Part shown: piece by piece, positions 18,042 through 25,841 of the stretch
Numbering within the stretch: position 1 is the first letter of the stretch
Layout of the letters: the number at the start of each line of letters is the position of its first letter
DNA from: an uncultured Solobacterium sp.
GTDB lineage: Bacteria > Bacillota_I > Bacilli_A > Erysipelotrichales > Erysipelotrichaceae
NCBI GenBank assembly: GCA_900552125.1
Contig: URYK01000012.1
Coordinates: 1-64,000, forward strand
DNA: 64,000 bases
Direction: 5' to 3'
Position numbers and translations under genes: made by a program
The notes under the pieces: model-generated
What the model saw: only the letters and a program-made list of their open reading frames with translations
Databases searched by the model: none
Told to the model about the DNA's origin: nothing

Positions 18042-19043
18042 GTGAAAATAGTAGTAATCGGAAGTGGAAGCTGGGGCACTGGATTGGCTCAGGTTTTATG
18101 TGATAATAAAGAAGACGTCATAATTTATGGGAATTGTGAAAGTGAAATCCTAGATATTCAGAATAACCATAAAAATAGTAAATATTTTGAGGATGTGGAA
18201 TTAAATCTTAATTTATGCGCAACTACAGATATCAATGTAGTGAAGGATGCAGACGTAATCGTATTGAGTGTACCAACAATCGCAATCGAAAGTGTATGTA
18301 AAGAAGTTGATGCATTATTAGATCATAAAGTAATTGTCGTGAATACTTCAAAAGGATTCCATCCAGAAACATTTGAAAGAATGTCTGAAGTTATACGAAA
18401 GAATATAAGTCCAGATCACTTAAGCAGCGTTGTTTCATTGATCGGACCAAGTCATGCGGAGGAAGTAGTTATCCGAATGCTGACAACAATTTGTGCAGTT
18501 TCATTAAATGAAGAAGATGCCCAGAAAATTCAGAAGTTATTCTCTAATGATTATTTAAGAATTTATACAGGAACAGATGAAATCGGAAGTGAAGTAGGAG
18601 TTGCGGTAAAAAATGCAATCGCCTTGGCTAGTGGTGTTCTTTATGGTCTAGGGTATGGAGATAATACACGAGCTGCTTTAATTACACGTGGCTTGATGGA
18701 AATGACTCGTTATGGTGTTGCCTTAGGTGGAAGACAAGAAACATTTATGGGACTTACTGGAATTGGTGATTTGATCGTAACTTGTACAAGTAAACATTCA
18801 AGAAACTTCCAGGCTGGCTATGAAATTGGAAAACACAATAGTGCTAAGTACTTTTGGGAGAACAATACAAAAACAGTCGAGGGAGTTAGAACAGCGAAAG
18901 CAGTGTATGAAAATGCTAAGCGCTTAGGTATTGATATGCCGATTGTAAATGAAATTTATAGAGTAATGTTTGAAGATAAGAATCCAGAAGATTCTGCCAA
19001 GGATCTAATGTTAAGAGATTTGAAAGCAGAAATCAGATTTTAA
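18042..19043 (+). CDS. gpsA: Glycerol-3-phosphate dehydrogenase [NAD(P)+]
   Basis: Product of 333 residues. The GTG at 18042 is the better start: GAAAGGTAGG lies 7 bases before it and the protein then begins KIVVIGSGSWGTG, the canonical Rossmann loop; an in-frame TTG at 18021 overlaps the ribosome site. Other family marks are NTSKGFHPE, IGPSHAEEV, the substrate lysine in VAVKNAIALASG and the GLTGIGDLIVTCTS loop. It reduces dihydroxyacetone phosphate to sn-glycerol-3-phosphate for phospholipids and, given TagD and TagF nearby, for teichoic acid. Own promoter and terminator. Confidence 0.96.
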   Translation: MKIVVIGSGSWGTGLAQVLCDNKEDVIIYGNCESEILDIQNNHKNSKYFEDVELNLNLCATTDINVVKDADVIVLSVPTIAIESVCKEVDALLDHKVIVVNTSKGFHPETFERMSEVIRKNISPDHLSSVVSLIGPSHAEEVVIRMLTTICAVSLNEEDAQKIQKLFSNDYLRIYTGTDEIGSEVGVAVKNAIALASGVLYGLGYGDNTRAALITRGLMEMTRYGVALGGRQETFMGLTGIGDLIVTCTSKHSRNFQAGYEIGKHNSAKYFWENNTKTVEGVRTAKAVYENAKRLGIDMPIVNEIYRVMFEDKNPEDSAKDLMLRDLKAEIRF

Positions 19044-19049
19044 CTTATG

Positions 19050-19086
19050 AAGTCTAGGTTTACCTATATAGGGAACTAGACTTTTT
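19050..19086 (+). terminator. Terminator after gpsA
   Basis: AAGTCTAG (19050-19057) pairs with CTAGACTT (19076-19083); T-run follows. Confidence 0.75.
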
Positions 19087-19172
19087 ATTATTCATAGATT
19101 TCAGAAAAGTTTCAGTCTTATAACTCTGAAAATGACAGCTGCAATATATACATTTAAGATATATTAAGATTT

Positions 19173-19216
19173 CCTTGATTTATTACATGGTAGAATATTT
19201 GAGTAATAAATCAGGG
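19173..19216 (+). promoter_or_regulatory. Inverted repeat around an extended -10, overlapping the PIG-L2 ribosome site
   Basis: CCTTGATTTATTAC (19173-19186) and GTAATAAATCAGGG (19203-19216) form a 14-base inverted repeat with one T-G pair; the inner 11 pairs are perfect. Between the arms lies TGGTAGAAT (19188-19196), an extended -10. The right arm takes in the first G residues of the GGGAGG ribosome site (19214-19219) of the next gene. It may be an operator or an RNA hairpin that hides the ribosome site. Confidence 0.6.
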
Positions 19217-19224
19217 AGGTAAAT

Positions 19225-20019
19225 ATGCGCAAAGTATTAATTAAAAAAACGTTTATAGCTGTTTTTATGGTGGTATTATTAGTGGCTTCTAATATTATTA
19301 CTTACAGTTATACTAAGTATTATATAAAGAAAGAAGAATTAAAGACTAAACAAAATGCGTCAATTTCCATAGAAGCAAAACAGAAAGATACAATTCATAT
19401 AGAAAGATTTGCGATAGATTCTAAAAGAGTGGAGAATATAAAAAATGTTATGATTGTGGCTCATCCTGATGATGAAACATTATGGGGAGGAAATCATTTA
19501 AGAGAAGATGATTATCTAGTTTTGTGCTTGACTAATGGAGATAATAAAATAAGAAGAAAAGAATTCTTTAAAACTCTAGAAAAAACTGGGGATTATGGAA
19601 TAATGTTAGATTATCCAGATAATCCTAATCACATTAAAAGTAAATGGGAAGTAGAGAAAGATGATATAAAAAAAGATATTGAATACATAGTTAATTATAA
19701 AGATTGGGATCAGATAGTAACTCATAATCCTGAAGGTGAATATGGACATATTCATCATAAATTCACTAATAAAATGGTAACAGAATCATGTGTTTCAGCT
19801 AATTTAACAAGTAAGTTAATGTATTTTGGTAAATATTATAAGAAAAATGAAATAGTTCAAACTAATCTAGTTGCCTCACTTAATGGTGAACAATCTCTTT
19901 TTAAACATAAAATTATGAGAGATGTCTATAAATCTCAGTGCCATGCATATGAGATGTTTGCACATATGATTCCATATGAAAATTATATTTCGTATAGTGA
20001 CTGGTATTTTGGAATTTAA
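19225..20019 (+). CDS. Membrane-anchored PIG-L family deacetylase, copy 2
   Basis: Product of 264 residues, ATG 19225 behind GGGAGG. It has the same plan as the copy at 17109: basic start, one hydrophobic helix (about 10-30), a linker, then the deacetylase domain with AHPDDE, LCLTNGDN and HNPEGEYGHIHHK. The two copies also share the DYPDNPNHIK-type and SDWYF-type phrases, so they are paralogues rather than unrelated members. It is separated from copy 1 by gpsA and from tagG by a terminator. The inverted repeat upstream suggests it is regulated while copy 1 is not. Substrate unknown; a surface glycan is inferred from context. Confidence 0.85.
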   Translation: MRKVLIKKTFIAVFMVVLLVASNIITYSYTKYYIKKEELKTKQNASISIEAKQKDTIHIERFAIDSKRVENIKNVMIVAHPDDETLWGGNHLREDDYLVLCLTNGDNKIRRKEFFKTLEKTGDYGIMLDYPDNPNHIKSKWEVEKDDIKKDIEYIVNYKDWDQIVTHNPEGEYGHIHHKFTNKMVTESCVSANLTSKLMYFGKYYKKNEIVQTNLVASLNGEQSLFKHKIMRDVYKSQCHAYEMFAHMIPYENYISYSDWYFGI

Positions 20020-20030
20020 GAATAAGTATT

Positions 20031-20076
20031 AAGACAATGAATCTAATAGAAAAACTATAGTGATTCATTGTTTTTT
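20031..20076 (+). terminator. Terminator after PIG-L copy 2
   Basis: ACAATGAATC (20034-20043) pairs perfectly with GATTCATTGT (20062-20071), extended outward by A-T pairs and followed by a T-run. Confidence 0.8.
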
Positions 20077-20218
20077 ATGTTGAAATTTGCTTTCATTTTA
20101 GAATATGATTTATTTTATTCTTAAAAAACAATTAAAAATGAAAAAAAATATCGTTTTATTAGGTTTTTGTTGTATAATACAATAGATATATCATGTGGAA
20201 AAGTAGAAGGAGGTACTT

Positions 20219-21025
20219 ATGTTTAAAAGTATCGCTTATGTTGTGAAAGAAAATATGACAAATCTTTACAGAATTTTCTGTATTGCGAAATATGAATTGC
20301 TTGCGGATATGAGAGATTCAAAATTTGGGTTGTTTTGGAATTTTGCCTCTCCTGCTATACAGGTAATTACATATTGGCTAGTGTTTGGAATTGGCTTGGA
20401 TAAAAAAGGTTATGACGGTGTTCCTTATTTACCATGGGTGGTTGTAGGATTTGCGGCATGGTGGTATGTATCGCCATGTATTACACAAGGCTGCAGTGCA
20501 GTTTTTTCGAAAAAAAATGTTATCACAAAAATGAAATTTCCAATTAGTATTCTGCCGGCAACTGTCTGTGCAAAAGAATTTTTTAATCATATGTGTATGA
20601 TGCTGATTACATTTGTGGTAGTTACTTTATTTGGATATTACCCTAATATCCATTGGTTTGGAATACTTTATTATGCATTTTGTGCTTTTATTTTCCTAGA
20701 AGCATTATCTTTGGTTACATCCGTATTAACTATGATGTGGAGAGATGTTAAAAAATTAGTTACATCATTAATGAGAATGTTATTATACTTATCTCCTGTT
20801 TTATGGCCAGCGACATTTAGTGGTTATCCGATTATAGCGTTTGTAATGAAACTAAATCCTGTTTATTATATAGTCACAGGTTATAGAGACTGTATACTGT
20901 TTGGGAAAAGTATTTTTGCTCACCCTGTTATGACAATTTATTTTTGGGTAGTCGTGCTTATATTATTTATCATTGGCTCAAGTTTAATGTATCATTTTAA
21001 ACGCAAAATGGTCGATATGATTTAA
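20219..21025 (+). CDS. tagG: Teichoic-acid ABC exporter permease (TagG-like)
   Basis: Product of 268 residues, ATG 20219 after GGAGG. Six hydrophobic helices fit the ABC-2 polysaccharide exporter permease type (TagG, RfbA, KpsM). Family phrases include KYELLADMRDSKFGLFWNFASP, PWVVVGFAAWW, MKFPISILP and the MWRDVKK loop before the last helices. With TagH it flips undecaprenyl-linked teichoic acid to the outside. It opens the biosynthetic run tagG-tagH-tagD-tagF. A TATAAT at 20173-20178 is a likely -10 about 40 bases upstream. Confidence 0.9.
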   Translation: MFKSIAYVVKENMTNLYRIFCIAKYELLADMRDSKFGLFWNFASPAIQVITYWLVFGIGLDKKGYDGVPYLPWVVVGFAAWWYVSPCITQGCSAVFSKKNVITKMKFPISILPATVCAKEFFNHMCMMLITFVVVTLFGYYPNIHWFGILYYAFCAFIFLEALSLVTSVLTMMWRDVKKLVTSLMRMLLYLSPVLWPATFSGYPIIAFVMKLNPVYYIVTGYRDCILFGKSIFAHPVMTIYFWVVVLILFIIGSSLMYHFKRKMVDMI

Positions 21026-21038
21026 GAGGTGCAAAGTG

Positions 21039-21857
21039 ATGAAAAAAAATGATGAATATGCAGTGGAAATGAAAAATGTTTCTAAAATTTATACGTTAAA
21101 GACAAAAGATAAGACTAAACAAAAAACACAGTTTTATGCATTGAAGGATATTTCTTTTCAAGTTGAAAAAGGTGATGTTATTGGTATATTAGGTACCAAT
21201 GGATCAGGAAAATCAACTCTTTCTCTGATTCTATCAGGAATTTCAGAAAAAGATGGAGGAGAATTAATTGTTAATGGTGAACAAGCGCTGATTTCCATTA
21301 ATACCGGATTAAACAATCAATTAACCGGAGAGGAAAACATTAATGTAAAAGGTGCATTGATGGGACTTTCTAAGAAGAGAATTCAAGAAATTAAAGAGAG
21401 CGTAATCGATTTTGCAGAGCTTGGAGATTTCCTATATCAGCCAGTAAAAAAATATTCAAGTGGTATGAAGTCTAGACTAGGGTTCTCTATTTCACTTGCG
21501 TTAAACCCAGATATTTTTATTGTCGATGAAGCCTTGTCAGTTGGAGATAAAGGGTTTGCACAAAAATGTATGAAAAGAATGATGAAATTACGTGATGAAG
21601 AAGGTAAGACAATCTTTTTCATTTCACATTCACTTTCACAAGTTAGAAGCTTTTGTAAAAAAGGTATGTGGATTGAAGGAGGTAAGCTTGTAGAATTTGG
21701 GGATATCGATGAGGTATGTGACCATTATTCAGCTTATGTGGATCAATATAATTCCTTAAGTGAAAAAGAGAAGAAGAAACTTCGTGATGAAAAATTCGCA
21801 AAACGAATTCTTGATAAACCAATGAAAAAAACATTTTGGGAAAGAATTTTAGGATAA
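21039..21857 (+). CDS. tagH: Teichoic-acid ABC exporter ATPase (TagH-like)
   Basis: Product of 272 residues from ATG 21039, eight bases after AGAGGT (a GTG just before it is in frame but less well placed). Walker A GTNGSGKST, signature KYSSGMKSRLGFS, Walker B IFIVDEALSVGD and the switch HSLSQ are all present, in the form used by polysaccharide/teichoic-acid exporters. The C-terminal extension is only a short charged helix, unlike the long extracellular tail of Bacillus TagH. It couples ATP hydrolysis to export through TagG. Confidence 0.92.
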   Translation: MKKNDEYAVEMKNVSKIYTLKTKDKTKQKTQFYALKDISFQVEKGDVIGILGTNGSGKSTLSLILSGISEKDGGELIVNGEQALISINTGLNNQLTGEENINVKGALMGLSKKRIQEIKESVIDFAELGDFLYQPVKKYSSGMKSRLGFSISLALNPDIFIVDEALSVGDKGFAQKCMKRMMKLRDEEGKTIFFISHSLSQVRSFCKKGMWIEGGKLVEFGDIDEVCDHYSAYVDQYNSLSEKEKKKLRDEKFAKRILDKPMKKTFWERILG

Positions 21858-21870
21858 GGAGAAAAGAGTT

Positions 21871-22257
21871 ATGAAGAAAGTTATTACATATGGTACATTT
21901 GATTTATTTCATGTAGGACATTTAAATCTTTTAAGAAGAGCAAAAGAATTAGGAGATTATTTGATTGTTGCGGTATCTAGTGATGAATTTAATCTAGGTA
22001 AAGGAAAAGTGTGCAAGATTAAAGATACAGATCGTATGGCAATCGTAGAAGCAATTAAATATGTAGATAAAGTTATTCCAGAAACTAGCTGGGAACAAAA
22101 GATTGAAGATGTAAAAAAATATGATGTAGATGTTTTTGTAATGGGGGATGATTGGAAAGGAAAATTTGATTTCTTGAAAGATTATTGTGAAGTTGTTTAT
22201 CTTCCTAGAACAGAAGGAATCAGTACGACACAGCTTAAAGAAGAATTAAAAGGATAA
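21871..22257 (+). CDS. tagD: Glycerol-3-phosphate cytidylyltransferase
   Basis: Product of 128 residues, the standard TagD length. The nucleotidyltransferase motif GTFDLFHVGHLNLL (HxGH) is near the N-terminus and the second signature RTEGISTT near the end. It makes CDP-glycerol from CTP and sn-glycerol-3-phosphate, the donor for the TagF-family enzymes that follow. It lies 13 bases after tagH and 6 bases before the first TagF gene, so it is part of that operon. Confidence 0.96.
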   Translation: MKKVITYGTFDLFHVGHLNLLRRAKELGDYLIVAVSSDEFNLGKGKVCKIKDTDRMAIVEAIKYVDKVIPETSWEQKIEDVKKYDVDVFVMGDDWKGKFDFLKDYCEVVYLPRTEGISTTQLKEELKG

Positions 22258-22263
22258 AAATTC

Positions 22264-23457
22264 ATGAAATTAAAATTATTGCGTTTAATAAAAAAGGCTG
22301 TGATGTACTTATTACAGATTGGATATCGTGTTTTATGCATGTTTATTCCTGTATCTGATAAAAAAATAGTTTTCATGTCTTTTCATGGAAGAGGATATGG
22401 AGACAATCCAAAAGCCATCTATGAAGAGATGAAGAAAGATGAAAAATTTAAAGATTATACATTTGTTTGGGTTTTACGAAATCTTCAAGAAACACCTAAA
22501 GGTTCAATTGGCGTTCATTATATGCGATGGTCTTATTTTGTAGCGATGGCTTCCAGTAAATATTGGATTATCAATTGTAAACTTCCAAAATATATCTTTA
22601 AAAAGAAAAATCAGGTATATTTACAGACATGGCATGGAACACCATTAAAGCATCTTGGGCATGATATAGAGGCTGATGGAGACATGAAATTTTATCGCAG
22701 CGGCTTAACACTAGAACAGATGCGATGTACATATGATGACGATGTTAGGAAATATAATTATATGATATCTCCTAATCGTTTCTGTACACGTATTTTCCCG
22801 CATGCATTTCATATTGATAAAGAAAAACTTATTGAAACAGGATATCCTAGAAATGATGTCCTTTGCAGAGCAACAGCAGAAACGAAAAGAAAAGTTAAGG
22901 AAGAATTAAATATTCCGGAAGGTAAAAAGGTAATACTGTATGCGCCAACCTGGAGAGATAATTCTTATGTTGCGGAAGGCTACACTTTTGAACTGAAAGC
23001 TGATTTTCATAAGTGGAGAGAACAATTAGGAAAAGAATATATTTTATTATTCAAACCTCATTATTCTATTATAAATTCATTAAGAAATGATCAAAAAGAA
23101 GGATTAGATAATTTTTTATTATGTATTGATCCTAACTATGATATTAGTAATCTTTATATTGTATCAGATTTACTAATTACAGATTATTCTAGTGTATTTT
23201 TTGATTATGCAATTTTAGAAAGACCAATTTATTTTTATATGTATGATCGTGAGGAATATGATAAGCAACTCAGAGGATTTTATCTAGATGTAGATCAAGA
23301 TCTTCCTGGAGAGATTGTAACTACGGAGGATCAATTATTGCATTTGATTAAATCAGAACGTTATGATTTTGATAAATTAAAAGAGTTTAACAAGGAATTT
23401 AATAGTTTTCAGGATGGCTATAGTTCTCAAAAAGTAATTGAAAAGGTTTTTGAATAA
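22264..23457 (+). CDS. CDP-glycerol glycerophosphotransferase family protein, copy 1
   Basis: Product of 397 residues. A short hydrophobic/basic N-terminal segment suits membrane association. Catalytic-domain motifs of the TagB/TagF family are canonical: TWHGTPLKHLG (about 122), ETGYPRND, YAPTWRDN and LLITDYSSVFFDYA (about 303-316). It should transfer glycerol phosphate units to a lipid-linked acceptor on the cytoplasmic face. Whether it primes (TagB-like) or polymerises (TagF-like) cannot be told from sequence; three similar genes follow in series. Confidence 0.88.
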   Translation: MKLKLLRLIKKAVMYLLQIGYRVLCMFIPVSDKKIVFMSFHGRGYGDNPKAIYEEMKKDEKFKDYTFVWVLRNLQETPKGSIGVHYMRWSYFVAMASSKYWIINCKLPKYIFKKKNQVYLQTWHGTPLKHLGHDIEADGDMKFYRSGLTLEQMRCTYDDDVRKYNYMISPNRFCTRIFPHAFHIDKEKLIETGYPRNDVLCRATAETKRKVKEELNIPEGKKVILYAPTWRDNSYVAEGYTFELKADFHKWREQLGKEYILLFKPHYSIINSLRNDQKEGLDNFLLCIDPNYDISNLYIVSDLLITDYSSVFFDYAILERPIYFYMYDREEYDKQLRGFYLDVDQDLPGEIVTTEDQLLHLIKSERYDFDKLKEFNKEFNSFQDGYSSQKVIEKVFE

Positions 23458-23481
23458 AAGGGTAGAGAGAGGAGAAATTAT

Positions 23482-24579
23482 ATGCGTCTTAAAGAAAAGA
23501 TTCTATATGTCGTTTTATGCTTTTTCAAAATATTTCTTCCCTTCACTAAAGTTAAGAAAAATAAGATATTGTTTGTTTCTTTAGAAAGTGATGTACTTGA
23601 ACATGAATTTAAAATGCTATATGATGAACTGTCAGGAAAAGGATATGAGCTGCATTGTTCATTAACAAAATTTGAAATGAATATTTTGGGAAGTATTAAA
23701 TACTTTTTCACTTGTATTCATCTTTTATTTGACATTAATACTAGTTCATTAGTTATTTTAGATTACAACAACTATGTAGTATCTAAATTTAAACGTGAAG
23801 GAGTTAAAGTATTACAGTTGTGGCATGCTAGTGGTGCTATAAAGAAATTTGGAAATGCAATAAAAAGAGATTATTTAATACGTAATTATGATTATGTCAT
23901 TGCAAATGCTGAAGTTTTTCGCCAGAGTTATGCCCAAGCATTTGGCGTAAGAGAAGAACAAGTGTTTATTACAGGTATACCTGAAACAGATTGTCTTTAT
24001 AAGCAAGATTATCATGAGTGCAATCGCACATCAATGTTAGAAAAGTTTCCAATTATAAAAGGAAAAAAAGTAGTACTATATGCACCTACATTTCGTGGTA
24101 GATTGATTACTGGATTTAAAGATGCATATATGGATGTGGATAAAGTACAAGAGCTTTTAGGTGATGATTATGTAATTATGTATAAGATGCATCCTTTACT
24201 CAGAAAATACGAAATTAGCAAAAACCCTAATATCGTCTGTTGTAATGAAGAGCAATTATATCCGTTGTTTGCGGTGACTGATTATTTGATTTCAGATTAT
24301 TCTGCTCTTATATTTGATTTTTCCGTTTTGGAAAAACCAATGCTATTTTTTACTCCAGACTTAGACACTTATAAAAAGGAAACAGGTCTCTTCTTAGATT
24401 ATGAAAATGAAATTCCTGGTCCGATTTGTACGTACGAGGAAGAAATAGTCAAACATATCAAAAATAATAAGTTTGACATGAAATCAATATCTAAATTCAA
24501 TAAAAAATACCATGCATATTCTGATGGAAAATCATTAGATAGAGTATTGTATCTGATAGAAGAAATAATGGATAGGTGA
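23482..24579 (+). CDS. CDP-glycerol glycerophosphotransferase family protein, copy 2 (divergent motif)
   Basis: Product of 365 residues, ATG 23482 with GAGAGGAG upstream. It belongs to the TagF superfamily but differs from its neighbours: the first motif reads LWHASGAIKKFG (about 112) in place of TWHGTPLK, the second YAPTFRG and the third YLISDYSALIFDFS (about 267). The catalytic histidine and acidic positions are kept. This variant subgroup may recognise a different acceptor or donor, for example the linkage-unit end, so a priming step is possible. Inferred from the motif change only. Confidence 0.82.
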   Translation: MRLKEKILYVVLCFFKIFLPFTKVKKNKILFVSLESDVLEHEFKMLYDELSGKGYELHCSLTKFEMNILGSIKYFFTCIHLLFDINTSSLVILDYNNYVVSKFKREGVKVLQLWHASGAIKKFGNAIKRDYLIRNYDYVIANAEVFRQSYAQAFGVREEQVFITGIPETDCLYKQDYHECNRTSMLEKFPIIKGKKVVLYAPTFRGRLITGFKDAYMDVDKVQELLGDDYVIMYKMHPLLRKYEISKNPNIVCCNEEQLYPLFAVTDYLISDYSALIFDFSVLEKPMLFFTPDLDTYKKETGLFLDYENEIPGPICTYEEEIVKHIKNNKFDMKSISKFNKKYHAYSDGKSLDRVLYLIEEIMDR

Positions 24580-24583
24580 GCTT

Positions 24584-25840
24584 ATGAAAAAAATAAAACG
24601 ATATCTTAAAAAGTTGTTTAACAAAAATTATGCATTAAAGAAACTATTTGATAATATACAAATGTTTCGTAGGAAACATTATTATAAAAGTATGTATCAA
24701 AAGCTTGAAGTTGATGATAAGTTAGTAATTTTTGAAGCTTTTCTTGGAAAACAATATGCTTGTAGTCCTAAAGCAATTTATGAAGCCATGCTACGAGATG
24801 AGAGATTTAATGATTTTACTTTTGTATGGGTTTTTCGTAATCCATCAGTGCGTCGCATGGAATTAAACAATAAGAGAACGGTTATAGTTAAATATAACAC
24901 AAGAAGATACTACCGTTTTTATGCGAGAGCAAAATATTGGGTAAACAATTGGAGACTTTCAGAAGCAATAATAAAAAAAGACAATCAAGTTTTTATTCAA
25001 ACTTGGCATGGAACACCTCTAAAGAAAATTGGTATGGATTTACAGATTGAGGGAAATGCAACGACTTCTCAAAAAAAGGGACATGCTATGTACCTTCACG
25101 ATGGAGAAAGATATGATTATTTCATTTCACCATCAGCATTTTGTACTAAAGTTTTTGCTAGTGCTTTTGGCTTGAATATACTTCATAAAGAAGATTGTTT
25201 GATTGAAACTGGATATCCTCGTAATGATTTCTTATTCCGTTACACAGAAGAAGATGTTCAAAATATAAAAACTGAACTTCATATACCAAAAGATAAAAAA
25301 GTTATTTTATATGCACCAACTTGGAGAGATAATCAACATGAATTGGGTGTTGGATATACTTTCGATATGACAAAATATATAGAAAGTTTTTTAAACTCAA
25401 TAAGTGATGATTATGTAGTGATTATGCGTTTACACTATCTAGTTGCTAATAAATTAGATGTGAGTAAGTTTAAAGGTAAAGTGTTTGATTACTCTTCTTT
25501 AGATGATATAAATCGTTTATATGTAATTAGTGATATCTTGATTACGGATTATTCTAGTGTTTTCTTTGATTATGCAAATTTAAGAAGACCAATTCTGTTT
25601 TACATGTATGATTTGGATGAATATCAGTCTAGTGTTCGTGACTTCTACATTGATTTAAATGAATTACCTGGACCAATTGTAAAGAAAGAAGAAGATTTAT
25701 TAGATGCAATCGGTAAAATCGATAAGATAAAGGCAGAATATAAAGAGAAATATGAGGCATTTAATGCAAAATACACATATCTTGATGATGCAAATGCTGG
25801 TAAGAGAGTGTTAGACATATGTATGAAGGAGGCAGCATAA
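24584..25840 (+). CDS. CDP-glycerol glycerophosphotransferase family protein, copy 3
   Basis: Product of 418 residues, beginning 4 bases after copy 2 ends. The very basic N-terminus (KKIKRYLKKLFNK) suggests binding to the inner membrane surface. Motifs are canonical: TWHGTPLKKIG (about 139), ETGYPRND, YAPTWRDNQH and LITDYSSVFFDYANLRRP (about 318). It closely resembles copy 1 with small insertions near 150-160 and 225. Likely an inner-face glycerol-phosphate polymerase or primase; the order of action is not readable. Confidence 0.86.
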   Translation: MKKIKRYLKKLFNKNYALKKLFDNIQMFRRKHYYKSMYQKLEVDDKLVIFEAFLGKQYACSPKAIYEAMLRDERFNDFTFVWVFRNPSVRRMELNNKRTVIVKYNTRRYYRFYARAKYWVNNWRLSEAIIKKDNQVFIQTWHGTPLKKIGMDLQIEGNATTSQKKGHAMYLHDGERYDYFISPSAFCTKVFASAFGLNILHKEDCLIETGYPRNDFLFRYTEEDVQNIKTELHIPKDKKVILYAPTWRDNQHELGVGYTFDMTKYIESFLNSISDDYVVIMRLHYLVANKLDVSKFKGKVFDYSSLDDINRLYVISDILITDYSSVFFDYANLRRPILFYMYDLDEYQSSVRDFYIDLNELPGPIVKKEEDLLDAIGKIDKIKAEYKEKYEAFNAKYTYLDDANAGKRVLDICMKEAA

Positions 25841-25841
25841 G

